Shown: positions 36,754 through 48,265, counted from the first letter of the stretch. The stretch is 64,000 nt of DNA from an uncultured Bellilinea sp. (GCA_938040735.1 CALHYE010000002.1:1-64000); one strand, 5' to 3'. The notes: generated by a model not told the origin, from the sequence alone. Numbers and translations are program-made.

Positions 36754-39000
36754 TCAGCGCCGGCGTTGACCGCCGCGGTTGTCAAAGCCGCGATCTCCAC
36801 CGCCGCGCCGTTCCCCCCCGGGGCGATGACCGCCTGAAGGACGATTGCCGCCGGAGGGACGTCCCCCGCCTCGACCGTTGCGGTCATTTGCCTGGGCTTC
36901 TTCCAACGACCATCCTTCTAATACAGCCTGCCGCGAAAGCCGAATCTTTCCCGATTCGTCAATTCCGGTGACCATTACGGTAATCTCATCGCCGACGTCC
37001 ACAACATCCTGAACGCTGGCAACCCGTTCGCTATCCAGTTGGGAGATGTGCACCATACCATCAATATTCGGTAAGATCTCTACAAAAGCGCCAAAATCGG
37101 TCACCCGCACCACTTTACCGGTATAAATCCGACCCAGCTGCGGAATTTCGATCAAGGATTCAATGCGTTCACGGGCGGAACTTTCACCAATCCCATCGGT
37201 TGCCGCAATGTAAACAGTACCATCGTCGTCAATATCAATTTTGGTGTTGGTTTCTTCTTGAATGGCCCGGATAATCTTACCTCCCGGCCCGATGATCGCC
37301 CCAATTTTGTCCACGGGGATTTGAATGATAGTAATGCGCGGAGCATGCGGTTTGAGTTGAGGACGCGGGACGGGAATGACTTCCAGCATCTTGTCGAGGA
37401 TGAAAAGCCGCGCCTGGCGGGCCTGTTCCAGCGCTTGGGTCATCAATTCAGCGGTGATGCCTTTGATTTTAATGTCCATCTGAAGGGCGGTAATGCCTTC
37501 CCGCGTACCGGCCACCTTGAAATCCATGTCCCCGAGATGGTCTTCCATCCCTTGAATATCGGTCAGGATTTGAAATCGGTCGTCTTCCTTAATAAGACCC
37601 ATTGCGACTCCCGCTACCGGCGCTTTAATGGGGACACCGGTATCCATCAGGGCCAGGGTCGAACCACAAACCGATGCCATCGAGGTTGAACCATTGGAAG
37701 AAAGCACCTCGGAGACGAGACGGAGGGTATAGGGAAACTCTTTCTCTGGCGGGATGACGGGTACCAAGGCTCGTTCAGCCAGAGCGCCGTGGCCGATTTC
37801 GCGACGGGACTGACCGCGCAAGGGTTTGACCTCACCGGTGGAGTAGGGCGGGAAGTTGTAATGGTGCATGTAGCGCTTGGTTTCAACCGGGGTCAGGTTG
37901 TCCAATTCCTGAGCTTCTTTGGGGGTGCCCAGCGTTGCCAGCGTCAAAACCTGAGTTTCGCCGCGTGTGAACAAACCGGAACCATGCGCACGAGGCGAAA
38001 CATCCACTTCACACCAGATTGGGCGGATTTCGGCGGGAGTGCGTCCATCCGGTCGAATTCCACGGTTGAGAATGCGGTTACGAACAACCTCTTTCAATAC
38101 CTGATCAAAGGCTTCGGTGACTGCCTTGGTGAGGCTTTCATCCTCTGCAGTGAATTCGGCCACGACGGTTTCGCGCAGTTCGTCAAGGCTTTCGTTAAGT
38201 TCGGCTTTGGTGTGAGGCGCATCCAGACGGGCTTCAATTTCAGCCGCTGCCCGCTGACGCATGCGCTCCACAAGGCTTTCATCCAGAGTCTCGATGGTAA
38301 CATCCCGTTTGGGTTTGCCGATCTCGGCGGCCATCTTTTCCTGCACATCAATGAGCGGCTGCAAGGCTTGATGACCAAACATCAACGCTGCCACCATCAC
38401 ATCTTCGGGAATAATGTCGGCGCCGCATTCCACCATGAGAATGGCTTCCCGCGTTCCGGCGATGCGTAAATCCAGGTCCGATTGCTCTTTCTGCTCAAAA
38501 GTTGGGTTGACGATGAATTCGCCGTTGATGCGTCCGACCCGCACAGCTCCGATCGGTCCGCCCCACGGGATATCCGAGATCATCAGCGCAGTTGAGGCGG
38601 CGTTGACGGCTAAAATGTCCAGCGGGTTGTCTTTGTCAGCCGACAGAGAAAAGCAGATTACCTGTACTTCATTGCGCATGTTTTTTGGAAACAGCGGGCG
38701 CAGGGGTCGGTCAATCAGGCGTGAGATGAGGATGGCCTCATCGGACGGTTTTCCTTCCCGGCGGAAGAAAGAACCCGGAATGCGTCCGCCGGCATACATG
38801 CGCTCTTCGTAATCAACGGAAAGGGGGAAGAAGTCAATTCCTTCCCGAACGCCGCCCATAGTTGCGGCGGCAAAAACGATTGAATCACCGAGTCGAAGGG
38901 TGACAGCGCCACCCGCTTGACCGGCTAATTTGCCCGTCTCGATGGTTATGGTACGACCACCGACCTGGGTTGTAAAAATTTTTGCTTCAGGTTTACTCAT
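36754..39000 (-). CDS. pnp: Polyribonucleotide nucleotidyltransferase
   Basis: Protein of 748 residues, phosphorolytic 3'-5' exoribonuclease of the degradosome type. Two RNase PH domains (first with [20 protein letters not shown], second with GTGLF-like [13 protein letters not shown] and [20 protein letters not shown]), then KH ([19 protein letters not shown]) and S1 ([19 protein letters not shown]). The C-terminal tail of about 40 residues is Gly/Arg-rich, likely RNA-binding. It follows rpsO, and the leader holds a long hairpin. Confidence 0.98.
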   Translation of the reverse strand: MSKPEAKIFTTQVGGRTITIETGKLAGQAGGAVTLRLGDSIVFAAATMGGVREGIDFFPLSVDYEERMYAGGRIPGSFFRREGKPSDEAILISRLIDRPLRPLFPKNMRNEVQVICFSLSADKDNPLDILAVNAASTALMISDIPWGGPIGAVRVGRINGEFIVNPTFEQKEQSDLDLRIAGTREAILMVECGADIIPEDVMVAALMFGHQALQPLIDVQEKMAAEIGKPKRDVTIETLDESLVERMRQRAAAEIEARLDAPHTKAELNESLDELRETVVAEFTAEDESLTKAVTEAFDQVLKEVVRNRILNRGIRPDGRTPAEIRPIWCEVDVSPRAHGSGLFTRGETQVLTLATLGTPKEAQELDNLTPVETKRYMHHYNFPPYSTGEVKPLRGQSRREIGHGALAERALVPVIPPEKEFPYTLRLVSEVLSSNGSTSMASVCGSTLALMDTGVPIKAPVAGVAMGLIKEDDRFQILTDIQGMEDHLGDMDFKVAGTREGITALQMDIKIKGITAELMTQALEQARQARLFILDKMLEVIPVPRPQLKPHAPRITIIQIPVDKIGAIIGPGGKIIRAIQEETNTKIDIDDDGTVYIAATDGIGESSARERIESLIEIPQLGRIYTGKVVRVTDFGAFVEILPNIDGMVHISQLDSERVASVQDVVDVGDEITVMVTGIDESGKIRLSRQAVLEGWSLEEAQANDRNGRGGGRPSGGNRPSGGHRPGGERRGGGDRGFDNRGGQRRR

Positions 39001-39018
39001 TTTTTTCCTCTCGTTATT

Positions 39019-39093
39019 CCCCCACCCGGTTAGGGACTGAAAGCTGGCGAGGAAGCAATTTCCTCAGCAGGTTTCAATACCCAACCGTGGGGG
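39019..39093 (-). promoter_or_regulatory. Long hairpin in the pnp leader
   Basis: A nested imperfect stem: 39019-39025 pairs with 39087-39093 (7 bp), continuing inward with small bulges (CCCTAACC with GGTTGGG, TGAAA with TTTCA, GAGGAA with TTCCTC). It ends about 18 bases before the pnp start. In E. coli, PNPase controls its own synthesis through an RNase III-cleaved leader hairpin; this could be an analogous site. Confidence 0.5.
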
Positions 39094-39142
39094 TGATGAT
39101 AAAAATATTCAATTATCGCGATTGAAACTCAATCTTCAAAAA

Positions 39143-39180
39143 CGAGCAGATGGTATTTCTTGCGTCCATCTACTCGTTTT
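39143..39180 (-). terminator. Terminator between rpsO and pnp
   Basis: An 11-bp stem (39143-39153 with 39166-39176, one G-T pair) flanked on both sides by five or more A/T bases, so it can act in both directions. It lies 12 bases after the rpsO stop and would reduce read-through into pnp. Confidence 0.8.
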
Positions 39181-39188
39181 TGATTTTA

Positions 39189-39461
39189 TTAGCGGTAGCG
39201 CAAGTTCAATCGCTCGACCAACGCCTGATACCGAGCCAGGTCTTTGCGGCGCAGGTAAGCCAGTAACCGGCGGCGGCGTCCGACCATTTTGAGCAACCCG
39301 CGGCGGGATGATTCATCATGTTTGTTGCTGCGTAAATGCTCAGTAAGCTGGTTGATGCGTTTGGTCAGAATGGCCACCTGAACTTCTGGCGAACCGGTGT
39401 CGCTATCATGGCGGTGGTATTCGCCGATTATTTCGGCTTTGGCTTCTTTATTTAAAGTCAT
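39189..39461 (-). CDS. rpsO: 30S ribosomal protein S15
   Basis: Protein of 90 residues with [38 protein letters not shown] and the end [13 protein letters not shown], diagnostic of S15. It binds the central domain of 16S rRNA. Neighbour of pnp as in many bacteria. AAGGAG precedes the ATG. Confidence 0.98.
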   Translation of the reverse strand: MTLNKEAKAEIIGEYHRHDSDTGSPEVQVAILTKRINQLTEHLRSNKHDESSRRGLLKMVGRRRRLLAYLRRKDLARYQALVERLNLRYR

Positions 39462-39509
39462 GACGTCTGCTAACTCCTTACAGAATTTAATTTTTCGAGC
39501 AGGTCTCCG

Positions 39510-39558
39510 TATCGGCAGGTTTAACCGCCGATAGGTCCAGTCACAAGTGTAAATTATA
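39510..39558 (-). promoter_or_regulatory. rpsO promoter and leader hairpin
   Basis: On the minus strand, TATAAT (complement of 39553-39558) has the extended -10 TG one base before it. In the leader, 39510-39516 pairs with 39527-39533 (7 bp, TATCGGC/GCCGATA) with further pairing inside. S15 often binds hairpins or pseudoknots in its own leader; whether this is such a site is a guess. Confidence 0.5.
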
Positions 39559-39618
39559 CCAGATTTTCGATAAAGTATGGGTCACTACGGGCTTTTGTAA
39601 AATACACCACCAACCCAA

Positions 39619-40428
39619 TTAACGGGCAGTCTTCTGCAATATCGGACGAATCCGTTGTTGAACCTCCTCTGGAAAAGTTGGCAAACAGCGGCGGATCAGG
39701 CGGCGGAGGTCTTCTGAGGCGGCTGATCCCATTAACTGGCGGATGTAATATACCAATTCGGCAGGCGTTCGCTGGGCTAGTTCAATGAGAACCTGACTCA
39801 ATTCGCGCGCCAGCGCCTTCTGGCTGCTCTGAAAGAGGGGGGTGCATAAACTTAACACCTGAGGTAAATTTTCAAACTGGCGATCTCTCAATAGGGGCAA
39901 GAGAGCCATTAAGCTGAGTTGCTGAGACTGGACCGAATTCTGAGATGCCCAATCTTGAATTTTGGAAAGCCAGCGTTGAAGAGCATGTCGGCGTAAATTG
40001 ACCGTGCCTCGCTCAAAAAGCGCTTCAAGCAATTGGCGGTCATTTTCTGACAAAGCCCATTTTTCAATGGTTTGAAGAGTCTGATCAAACTCGGATGGCG
40101 GCATCAAACCCAAAAGATAGACGGCCAGAAGGCGGGGTTCTTCTTTTTCTTCCTTCCACATTAAGTTTGCCAAATTGAGAGCAGGTGTAGGGTTTTCATT
40201 AACCAGCGCGTAAAGGGAAAGTTCGATCTGCCGAACGACAATCGGCGGAACGTGGTAAGCCTCCATTTGACGGATTGATTCTGGCGCGCTGACCGCTGCA
40301 CGATAAGTGTAGTCCGAGTAGTTATCCAGTAACTTTCGCAGGCCGATTATGAATTCATTGGGCTGGGTGTACTGCCAGCGCAGTAATTCGATTTGTTTCT
40401 TTAAGTGGGTGAGCGAAACAGCCGGCAT
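39619..40428 (-). CDS. Helical-repeat (HEAT-like) protein, unknown
   Basis: About 269 residues, almost all helical, with repeats of 30-40 residues reminiscent of HEAT repeats (for example LLAVYLLGLMPPSEFDQTL and LRRHALQRWLSKIQDW). No catalytic motif, signal or membrane segment. The frame is open 141 bases further upstream inside proS; I take the ATG at 40428, just after the proS stop. It probably shares the transcript with proS. Could be a protein-binding scaffold. Confidence 0.65.
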   Translation of the reverse strand: MPAVSLTHLKKQIELLRWQYTQPNEFIIGLRKLLDNYSDYTYRAAVSAPESIRQMEAYHVPPIVVRQIELSLYALVNENPTPALNLANLMWKEEKEEPRLLAVYLLGLMPPSEFDQTLQTIEKWALSENDRQLLEALFERGTVNLRRHALQRWLSKIQDWASQNSVQSQQLSLMALLPLLRDRQFENLPQVLSLCTPLFQSSQKALARELSQVLIELAQRTPAELVYYIRQLMGSAASEDLRRLIRRCLPTFPEEVQQRIRPILQKTAR

Positions 40429-40435
40429 TTGTCCA

Positions 40436-42426
<1,991 letters not shown>

Positions 42427-42442
42427 GATGGCTAAACGTGCT

Positions 42443-42757
42443 TTATTTTACTTGATCTTGATCCCATGTGCGATGGTAATTTTCGCGTAGTTTTTGGAGA
42501 ATGGCTTCTTCCAGATCAATCTCGCTCAGATTAGCCAGTTGAAAGAGATAAAGGGCGACATCAGCCAGTTCACCGGCGAGTTTTTCGCGTTGGTTGATGT
42601 TATCTGCCCACTGGAAGCGCTCCAACACTTCAGCGGCTTCCAGGCAAAGAGAAATCGCTATGTTGCGGGGTGTCTGTGGGCGGGGGCTGCCGGCTTCGTA
42701 CCAACCTTTGCTGCGGACGAATTGATCCATCAATTGAATGAGATCAGGTATGTGCAT
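42443..42757 (-). CDS. MazG-like nucleotide pyrophosphohydrolase
   Basis: Protein of 104 residues of the all-alpha NTP pyrophosphatase group, dCTPase (RS21-C6) type. SLCLEAAEVLERFQW supplies the ExxE metal ligands and GELADVALYLFQLANL the second ExxxD. Probable house-cleaning enzyme for non-canonical nucleotides. Overlaps the upstream glycosyltransferase gene by 14 bases. Confidence 0.88.
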   Translation of the reverse strand: MHIPDLIQLMDQFVRSKGWYEAGSPRPQTPRNIAISLCLEAAEVLERFQWADNINQREKLAGELADVALYLFQLANLSEIDLEEAILQKLRENYHRTWDQDQVK

Positions 42758-43964
42758 ATTTGAATTCTCTCAAGGTCTTCTTGTTAATCAACCAGAAAAG
42801 AAGAGGCCAGGTAGTTGAAGCAATTAGAGGGAAAATGACATTCGTGGAGGATAACCCCAATATATCGCCGGAGGCAAAAGTAATCCAAGAGAGGGATGAG
42901 TAAAACAACCATAAAGGAATTGTAATTTTGTAATTGTTCAGGAATTTACTCCCAAGCACCAGCCCGATAAAAATTAAGATTTGGTCATAAGAGAGTGTCC
43001 TGGGCATCAATAAAAGTGAGAGAGAAAGGAAAAAATTGGCAAAAAGAATATCGTAGAATACCAACACCTTTTCGGTTGTTTTCTCTCTGAGATAATGCCA
43101 TATAATCATACTGACGACGGTTGCGATTATTAGAATTGGAAAAACGATTCCTTCAAATTGGGTATTTTGTAATAATACGGAAAAGATATAGGCGAGTTCT
43201 GATTGGTTGTATTGAGCGTATTTTTGGATTTGTTGCAACCAAACGATTGGCCATTCTGGAATTAATAGCAAACTCACGGAAGTTAGGATGATTGTTGATA
43301 AAGCGAAGGACTTAAGAATAAGAAAATATTTACTCTTGTAGCCAATCATCAAAATGAAAATCAGAATAAAGGATGTTAATTGAGGTTTTCCTGTAGTCCA
43401 CGCCAATAAAAAACCAATTAACCATTGAGTTGATTTTGGGGGTTTTGAAAAAATGATTTGATCCATTACGAATAATAAAATAAAACCTAGTAAGTAGGCG
43501 AAGTTCCCCAAAAATAAGCCGAATACAATCGGGTAGGAAGTTAACGCAAGGACAATGAGCATTTTATTGTTGTGTAAGGTGGAAATTAATACAGAAACTG
43601 AGAAAACAACATTAAGACTCATCCAGAATGCTTGTGAATAGGTTATGTCCAACCATCCAAACGGAATTACCAGAAACAACATGAAAAAAGGATAAGCAAA
43701 AGCGAGTTGGTCCTCTTCGGGACTCGCAGGTCTGCCAATAATCCCAAGTTGCGCCATTTGGGTAACTTCATCGGAATAGGGATTCGTACCATCAAATAAA
43801 TACATTCTTGCGGCTGTGTAGAATGTGTAATAGTCTGTACCCAGAGTCACCTCGGCACTTGCTAAGTGGATGCCAAAAGCTAGCAATACCCAAATGATTG
43901 AGAACATCAGAAAAGCCAGCAGAATAACTTTCCAATTTTTTGGGGTATTTTGGATTTGCCACAT
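42744..43964 (-). CDS. Membrane glycosyltransferase, GT87-like
   Basis: Protein of 406 residues with ten or more membrane helices. The first periplasmic loop has TDYYTFYTAARMYLFDGTNPYSD, the DxxxxYxAA...NPY pattern of GT87 (DUF2029) polyprenol-phosphate-mannose-dependent transferases (quoted in parts: TDYYTFYTAARMY and DGTNPY). Likely builds cell-surface glycans or lipids. The gene is clearly richer in A+T than its neighbours, with many AAA/AAT/ATT codons, which suggests acquisition or relaxed composition. Confidence 0.75.
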   Translation of the reverse strand: MWQIQNTPKNWKVILLAFLMFSIIWVLLAFGIHLASAEVTLGTDYYTFYTAARMYLFDGTNPYSDEVTQMAQLGIIGRPASPEEDQLAFAYPFFMLFLVIPFGWLDITYSQAFWMSLNVVFSVSVLISTLHNNKMLIVLALTSYPIVFGLFLGNFAYLLGFILLFVMDQIIFSKPPKSTQWLIGFLLAWTTGKPQLTSFILIFILMIGYKSKYFLILKSFALSTIILTSVSLLLIPEWPIVWLQQIQKYAQYNQSELAYIFSVLLQNTQFEGIVFPILIIATVVSMIIWHYLREKTTEKVLVFYDILFANFFLSLSLLLMPRTLSYDQILIFIGLVLGSKFLNNYKITIPLWLFYSSLSWITFASGDILGLSSTNVIFPLIASTTWPLLFWLINKKTLREFKYAHT

Positions 43965-43967
43965 GCC

Positions 43968-44180
43968 TCAATCTTTCATTTTCCAAAGGGTTTCCAGCGC
44001 CGCCTGAGCGGATTTCACCTGTTCGGGATGCCAGCCGGGCTCAGAAATCATTTTTTGTAAATGAGTAATTACTGCCAGGCGGGAAGACGCATCAAGGGTT
44101 GAAAACGCTGCCCGGATTCGTTGTGGATTGCGAGAAAGAAGATTGTCCCAAAAGGTTTGGATTGGATCGTTTCTTTCCAT
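43968..44180 (-). CDS. Small helical protein, unknown
   Basis: A 70-residue, helix-rich soluble protein starting MERNDPIQTFWDNLLSRNPQ, with the stretch LAVITHLQKMISEPGWHP. Charged, no cysteine, no membrane segment. It lies between the EF-G-like gene terminator and the glycosyltransferase gene, 3 bases before the latter, so it probably leads that operon. Coding is supported only by its context and its amino-acid composition. Confidence 0.55.
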   Translation of the reverse strand: MERNDPIQTFWDNLLSRNPQRIRAAFSTLDASSRLAVITHLQKMISEPGWHPEQVKSAQAALETLWKMKD

Positions 44181-44200
44181 ACCCTATTAAGCCTATCACA

Positions 44201-44252
44201 AAAATAAAAAGAGGTTTGCCTGAGCCGGGTATCGGGCGCAAACAAACCTCTT
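44201..44252 (-). terminator. Terminator of the EF-G-like gene
   Basis: A 10-bp perfect stem (44209-44218 with 44243-44252) with a GC-rich 24-base loop, followed on the minus strand by TTTATTTTTG. It lies 18 bases beyond the EF-G-like stop. Confidence 0.85.
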
Positions 44253-44270
44253 GGTTGCAGCGGAAGGGCT

Positions 44271-46346
44271 TTACTCCTCCCGTTTTTCGGCCAGTTCCTT
44301 CTGCCGTTGGGCAACAATTTCAGCCTGAATGTGCGGCGGAACCATCTCATAGCCAGCTAGTTCCATGTTGAAGATGCCGCGCCCGCCGGTCAGTGAACGC
44401 AATTGAGTGGTGTACCGCAGCATTTCAGCCAACGGTACGGTGGCGGTGATGACCGAGCGTCCTTTTTCACTGTTCATGCCTTGAACGCGCGCCCGGCGGG
44501 TATTGAGATCGCCCAGTACATCGCCCATATTTTCTTCGGGGACGATGATTTGGACGTTCATGATGGGTTCATACAAGACCGGACCTGCATCTTTGAAGGC
44601 CAGTTTGAAAGCTTCGCGGCCGGCAATTTCAAATGCCACTGGTTTCGAATCGACCGGATGTTCCTTGCCGTCGTACACGGCAACCAATACACCGCGGATG
44701 GGGTAGCCGGCCAGCACACCTTCTTTCATGACGTTCTGGATGCCTTTTTGGATCGAGGCGGAATAGGTTTGGGAAATTGCGCCGCCAAATACTTCCCAGG
44801 TGAAATCAAAATCCTTATCCGCCAACGGTTCAACCCGCAGGTGAACTTCGCCGAATTGACCGGCGCCGCCGGTTTGTTTTTTATGGCGGTACATGGCGGT
44901 GGCTTTGCGGGTGATTGTTTCCTGATACGGAACTTTGGGTTCGCCGATCAACAGGTTGACCTGGAATTTGGTCTCGGCGCGGCGGATGGCCACATCAATG
45001 TGCTGATCGCCCATACCTTGCAGGATGGTTTGCAAGGTGGCCGGCTCGTTGTACCACGAGAGGGTCATATCCTCTTCGCATAGGCGAGTGAGGGTCGGGC
45101 TGATTTTGGTCGAGTCAGCCTGGGTTTTCGGGAAGATTGCCACGCGGTAAAGCGCATTGGGATATTCCGGAACAGGCAAGGTGAGCGGATGGGCTTTGTC
45201 AACCAGAGTGTTTCCGGTGACGGTTTCGGATAGTTTGGGAACGACTCCAATATCTCCGCTGTGAATCACTTTTACAGGAATGTTTTCTTTGCCGCGCGGA
45301 ATGCTGACGGTTCCAAAGCGTTCTTCAACGCCCTTATTTTGATTCCATACCCGGCTGTCGGAAGTGACCATCCCGGAATAAACGCGGAAGAAGGTCTGCT
45401 TACCTACGAAGGGATCGGCGGTAGTCTTCCAAACATAGGCTGCCAGTGGGCCGGCATCGGAGGCGGATAAGAGTTCTTCTTCTCCATTTTTCCCAATCGC
45501 TTTTACCGGGGCAATTTCTGCCGGAGAGGGGAAGAAGTCAACAATAGCATCCAGCAGGCGGAAAATTCCCGTTTCAGTGGTTGCCGAGGCGGCAAATACG
45601 GGTACAAAACTACCCTGACGGATGACGGCTTTCAATCCGCGAATAACCTCTTCACTGCTGAGTTCGCCACTTTCAAGGTACTTTTCTAATAGTTCATCCT
45701 CACCTTCGGCGGCGGCTTCGACCAGTGCAAAGCGGGCTTCTTCGGCGGCGGAACGGTACTCTCCGGGGATGTCCACGACGGTTTTCCCATCGCCCTTATA
45801 GGCTTTCATGGTGATCAGGTCAATGACACCCTGAAAATTGGCTTTTTCACCCCACGGCAATTGAACCGGTATGAGGCGAGTTTCGGTCAAGTTTTGGATG
45901 GAGGCTAACGCTTTTTGAAAATTGGCGTTGTCGCGATCCATTTTGTTGATGACTACAAAGCGGGGCAATTGAAAGGTATTGCAGTAATTCCAGGCAATTT
46001 CAGTACCGACTTCTGCGCCGGCAACCGAATCCACTACAATAATAGCCCCATCGGCAACCCGCAAGGCTGAAATTACCTCGCCAATGAAATCGGTATAACC
46101 GGGTGTATCGAGTAGATTGATTTTGACATCCCGATATTCAACCGGGAGTACGCTCGTGTAAAGTGAGATTCCACGGCGAATCTCCTCCTCATCAAAGTCG
46201 GAGATGGTGGTGCCGTCTTCAACTCTACCGAGGCGAGTGGTTGCTCCGGTCAGATGGAGCATGGCTTCTGCCAGCATGGTCTTGCCGGCGCTGCTGTGAG
46301 AGGCTAGGGCGATATTACGGATAGACTCAGTGGTATATTCCTTCAT
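44271..46346 (-). CDS. Elongation factor G-like GTPase
   Basis: Protein of 691 residues with EF-G domain order. The G domain differs from canonical EF-G: the P-loop is ASHSSAGKTMLAEAML near residues 15-30, where EF-G has AHIDAGKTT. DTPGYTDF and NKMDRDNANF give the other GTP motifs. C-terminal EF-G domains IV-V include YPIRGVLVAVYDG and YEPIMNVQIIVPEENMGDVL. This is the FusA2-like paralog group found in several phyla, with unclear role; it is alone behind its own promoter. Confidence 0.9.
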   Translation of the reverse strand: MKEYTTESIRNIALASHSSAGKTMLAEAMLHLTGATTRLGRVEDGTTISDFDEEEIRRGISLYTSVLPVEYRDVKINLLDTPGYTDFIGEVISALRVADGAIIVVDSVAGAEVGTEIAWNYCNTFQLPRFVVINKMDRDNANFQKALASIQNLTETRLIPVQLPWGEKANFQGVIDLITMKAYKGDGKTVVDIPGEYRSAAEEARFALVEAAAEGEDELLEKYLESGELSSEEVIRGLKAVIRQGSFVPVFAASATTETGIFRLLDAIVDFFPSPAEIAPVKAIGKNGEEELLSASDAGPLAAYVWKTTADPFVGKQTFFRVYSGMVTSDSRVWNQNKGVEERFGTVSIPRGKENIPVKVIHSGDIGVVPKLSETVTGNTLVDKAHPLTLPVPEYPNALYRVAIFPKTQADSTKISPTLTRLCEEDMTLSWYNEPATLQTILQGMGDQHIDVAIRRAETKFQVNLLIGEPKVPYQETITRKATAMYRHKKQTGGAGQFGEVHLRVEPLADKDFDFTWEVFGGAISQTYSASIQKGIQNVMKEGVLAGYPIRGVLVAVYDGKEHPVDSKPVAFEIAGREAFKLAFKDAGPVLYEPIMNVQIIVPEENMGDVLGDLNTRRARVQGMNSEKGRSVITATVPLAEMLRYTTQLRSLTGGRGIFNMELAGYEMVPPHIQAEIVAQRQKELAEKREE

Positions 46347-46385
46347 GAAACAAACCCTTCTGCATTACATGGAATTAACTTGCTT

Positions 46386-46414
46386 ATTTTAAGGCGCAAG
46401 TGACAGATTGTCAA
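46386..46414 (-). promoter_or_regulatory. Promoter of the EF-G-like gene
   Basis: On the minus strand, perfect TTGACA (complement of 46409-46414) and TAAAAT (complement of 46386-46391) with 17-base spacing, about 40 bases before the start codon. Confidence 0.7.
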
Positions 46415-46487
46415 AGCGCGTTTGACCGGTTTTGCATTTTCTTTCCCACAAACCCTGCCTATTATATCAGCAGCGACAAAATCCGGG

Positions 46488-46516
46488 GTGACCAAATTGA
46501 TGATTAAGGCTACAAT
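46488..46516 (+). promoter_or_regulatory. Promoter of the methyltransferase gene
   Basis: GTGACC (46488-46493, 4/6) and TACAAT (46511-46516, 5/6) with 17-base spacing. The ATG at 46523 begins 6 bases after the -10, so the mRNA would be leaderless. Confidence 0.45.
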
Positions 46517-46522
46517 GGTTTT

Positions 46523-47101
46523 ATGCGAGCATGGTTTAAGCGATGGAAATACGAGTGGCGTTATCTGTTCGATCAACCAGTCTGGGATACGGGCATCTCT
46601 CCGCCGGAATTGAGGGAATACTTATCCACTCATTCGCCGGGGCGAGCTTTGGACTTGGGATGTGGAACAGGAACTAATGTGGTTACATTGGCAAAAGCCG
46701 GCTGGCAGGTTAGTGGTGTGGATTTCTCACGGCGGGCGATTGGGCTGGCGCGCAGAAAATTAAAGCAGCATGGTTTAGAAGCCGAATTGTGGGTCGAGAG
46801 CGTGACCCAATTGCGTCCGATAAAGCCGTCTTTTGATTTGATTCTGGATATCGGATGTTTCCATCAACTGGAGAACAAGGAACGAGAAAAGTATAGCCGT
46901 CATATTCGACGACTGCTTAAACCAGGAGGGGATTATCTTCTATACGCCCATTATCGAATGTCACCACAAGATACCTATGGGATCAATGAAACGGATGTGG
47001 AACGGTTTTTGTCTTTTTTACGTCTTATTCGCAGAACGGAGGGGTTGGAACGACAATCTCGCCTGTCGGTATGGTTGTGGTTTCATAAGGATCGAAGTTA
47101 A
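46523..47101 (+). CDS. Class I SAM-dependent methyltransferase
   Basis: Protein of 192 residues. Motif I ALDLGCGTGTNVVTLAKAG near residue 42, motif II VSGVDFSRRAIGLAR and FDLILDIGCFHQLEN are typical of Rossmann-fold methyltransferases of the TehB/type-11 group. Substrate unknown. No Shine-Dalgarno before the ATG; it seems leaderless. Its stop overlaps the next start (TAATG). Confidence 0.85.
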   Translation: MRAWFKRWKYEWRYLFDQPVWDTGISPPELREYLSTHSPGRALDLGCGTGTNVVTLAKAGWQVSGVDFSRRAIGLARRKLKQHGLEAELWVESVTQLRPIKPSFDLILDIGCFHQLENKEREKYSRHIRRLLKPGGDYLLYAHYRMSPQDTYGINETDVERFLSFLRLIRRTEGLERQSRLSVWLWFHKDRS

Positions 47102-47727
47102 TGAAAAAGAATTTTTATGCGATTTTCCTGACGGGGCTCATAATAGCGGGTTGGTTGAGTTCCTGTCAAATTCTTCAAATCTCACAAACCTTCACTGAAA
47201 AGACTACCGTTACACCAACTGCTTTCGTTAGCCAAACAGACTTAATTCCTGAAACCTCAACTGAGAACCAATCCATTCACCCTGAAAATCGAAGTGAAAC
47301 GCCGTGCGCCTACATGTGGGCAAATCAATTTTTACCGGAGGAGAGCAGAAAAATCGAGAAGCTTCTGATTCAGGCTGAATTTGAAAATGTACGGGTAGTT
47401 GCGGAAGCGTTTGGCGAAAATTGTGTGACTGCGGCAGGCGAGAATATCCGTTTTGCTGCCATGCAAACCGATCTCCGTCTATTTGTGAAGGTACAAAGTT
47501 TATCCAACCAGACGGAGTTGGGAAATTTAGCCGGCAGGCTTTTGAAAATAGTGTTTGAAATCTCTTCAAACGATTTACCGGGAACACAGCCGGGTTATAT
47601 CGGGATACAATTTACCAGTGATCAAGATGAAGTGTTGAATTTGTGGTTCAAACGGGATTGGGCAGAAGAGGTATTGGAATCGGGCATTCGGGGTGAGGAA
47701 CTGTTGCGTGAATTGCAGAAAAAGTAA
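47101..47727 (+). CDS. Lipoprotein, unknown
   Basis: Protein of 208 residues with a lipoprotein signal (LTGLIIAGWLSSC, cleavage before Cys22), a Thr/Ser/Gln-rich linker to about residue 65, then a mixed alpha/beta domain with EFENVRVVAEAFGENCVTA. No family recognised. Starts at an overlap with the methyltransferase stop. Relatively AT-rich. Convergent to the GNAT gene. Confidence 0.7.
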   Translation: MKKNFYAIFLTGLIIAGWLSSCQILQISQTFTEKTTVTPTAFVSQTDLIPETSTENQSIHPENRSETPCAYMWANQFLPEESRKIEKLLIQAEFENVRVVAEAFGENCVTAAGENIRFAAMQTDLRLFVKVQSLSNQTELGNLAGRLLKIVFEISSNDLPGTQPGYIGIQFTSDQDEVLNLWFKRDWAEEVLESGIRGEELLRELQKK

Positions 47728-47730
47728 GCG

Positions 47731-48264
47731 CTATAAATAAAGGTTCTTTTCCATGCGCCAGGCAGGTTCTTCAACGATCTGACGGATGCCTTTATCATCC
47801 ACATACGACCAGATGCCGGGTTCTGCAGCCACGATGCGAAATCCAAGCCGCAGGTAGAGGCGTAAAGCATCCAGGTTGTCTTTGGCCACATTAAGGGTAA
47901 GTACCTGAAAGCCGCGTTGAATTAAGTCCTTTTCCACATTATTAACCATTCGGCTGCCCAAACCCTGATGGCGAAAATCATGGTGAACGCGAAAAGAGTA
48001 CAAGTAAGCGCGCTTAATTCCATCCGCCAGTTCTTTTCGGTTGCAGATCAATTGGATGAACACCTGAGCAATGATGCCCTTTTCAGGTAATTCGGCCACC
48101 CACATGACGGAATAACCCATCTGAGATCGTTCAAAGGCTTCAGCATAAACCCGCCGGAAATGACTGAACTCCCCGTCCCATTCCAGAGCGGGTAAATCTT
48201 CCTTACGAACATGTCGGATGACAACAGTTTCCAGCCAGTCTCGGCGTAATATTTGGGTCGTCAT
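47731..48264 (-). CDS. GNAT-family N-acetyltransferase
   Basis: Protein of 177 residues with the acetyl-CoA-binding motif A (VHHDFRHQGLGSRMVNNVEK) and the following LNVAKDNLDALRLYLRLGFR. Substrate unknown. It starts one base after the stop of the upstream 886-residue gene, so they are co-transcribed. Confidence 0.88.
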   Translation of the reverse strand: MTTQILRRDWLETVVIRHVRKEDLPALEWDGEFSHFRRVYAEAFERSQMGYSVMWVAELPEKGIIAQVFIQLICNRKELADGIKRAYLYSFRVHHDFRHQGLGSRMVNNVEKDLIQRGFQVLTLNVAKDNLDALRLYLRLGFRIVAAEPGIWSYVDDKGIRQIVEEPAWRMEKNLYL

Positions 48265-48265
48265 T

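Noticed and set aside
37789-38469. Open frame opposite pnp (+ strand)
   Set aside because: Lies fully inside pnp in antisense, no ribosome site or family motif.
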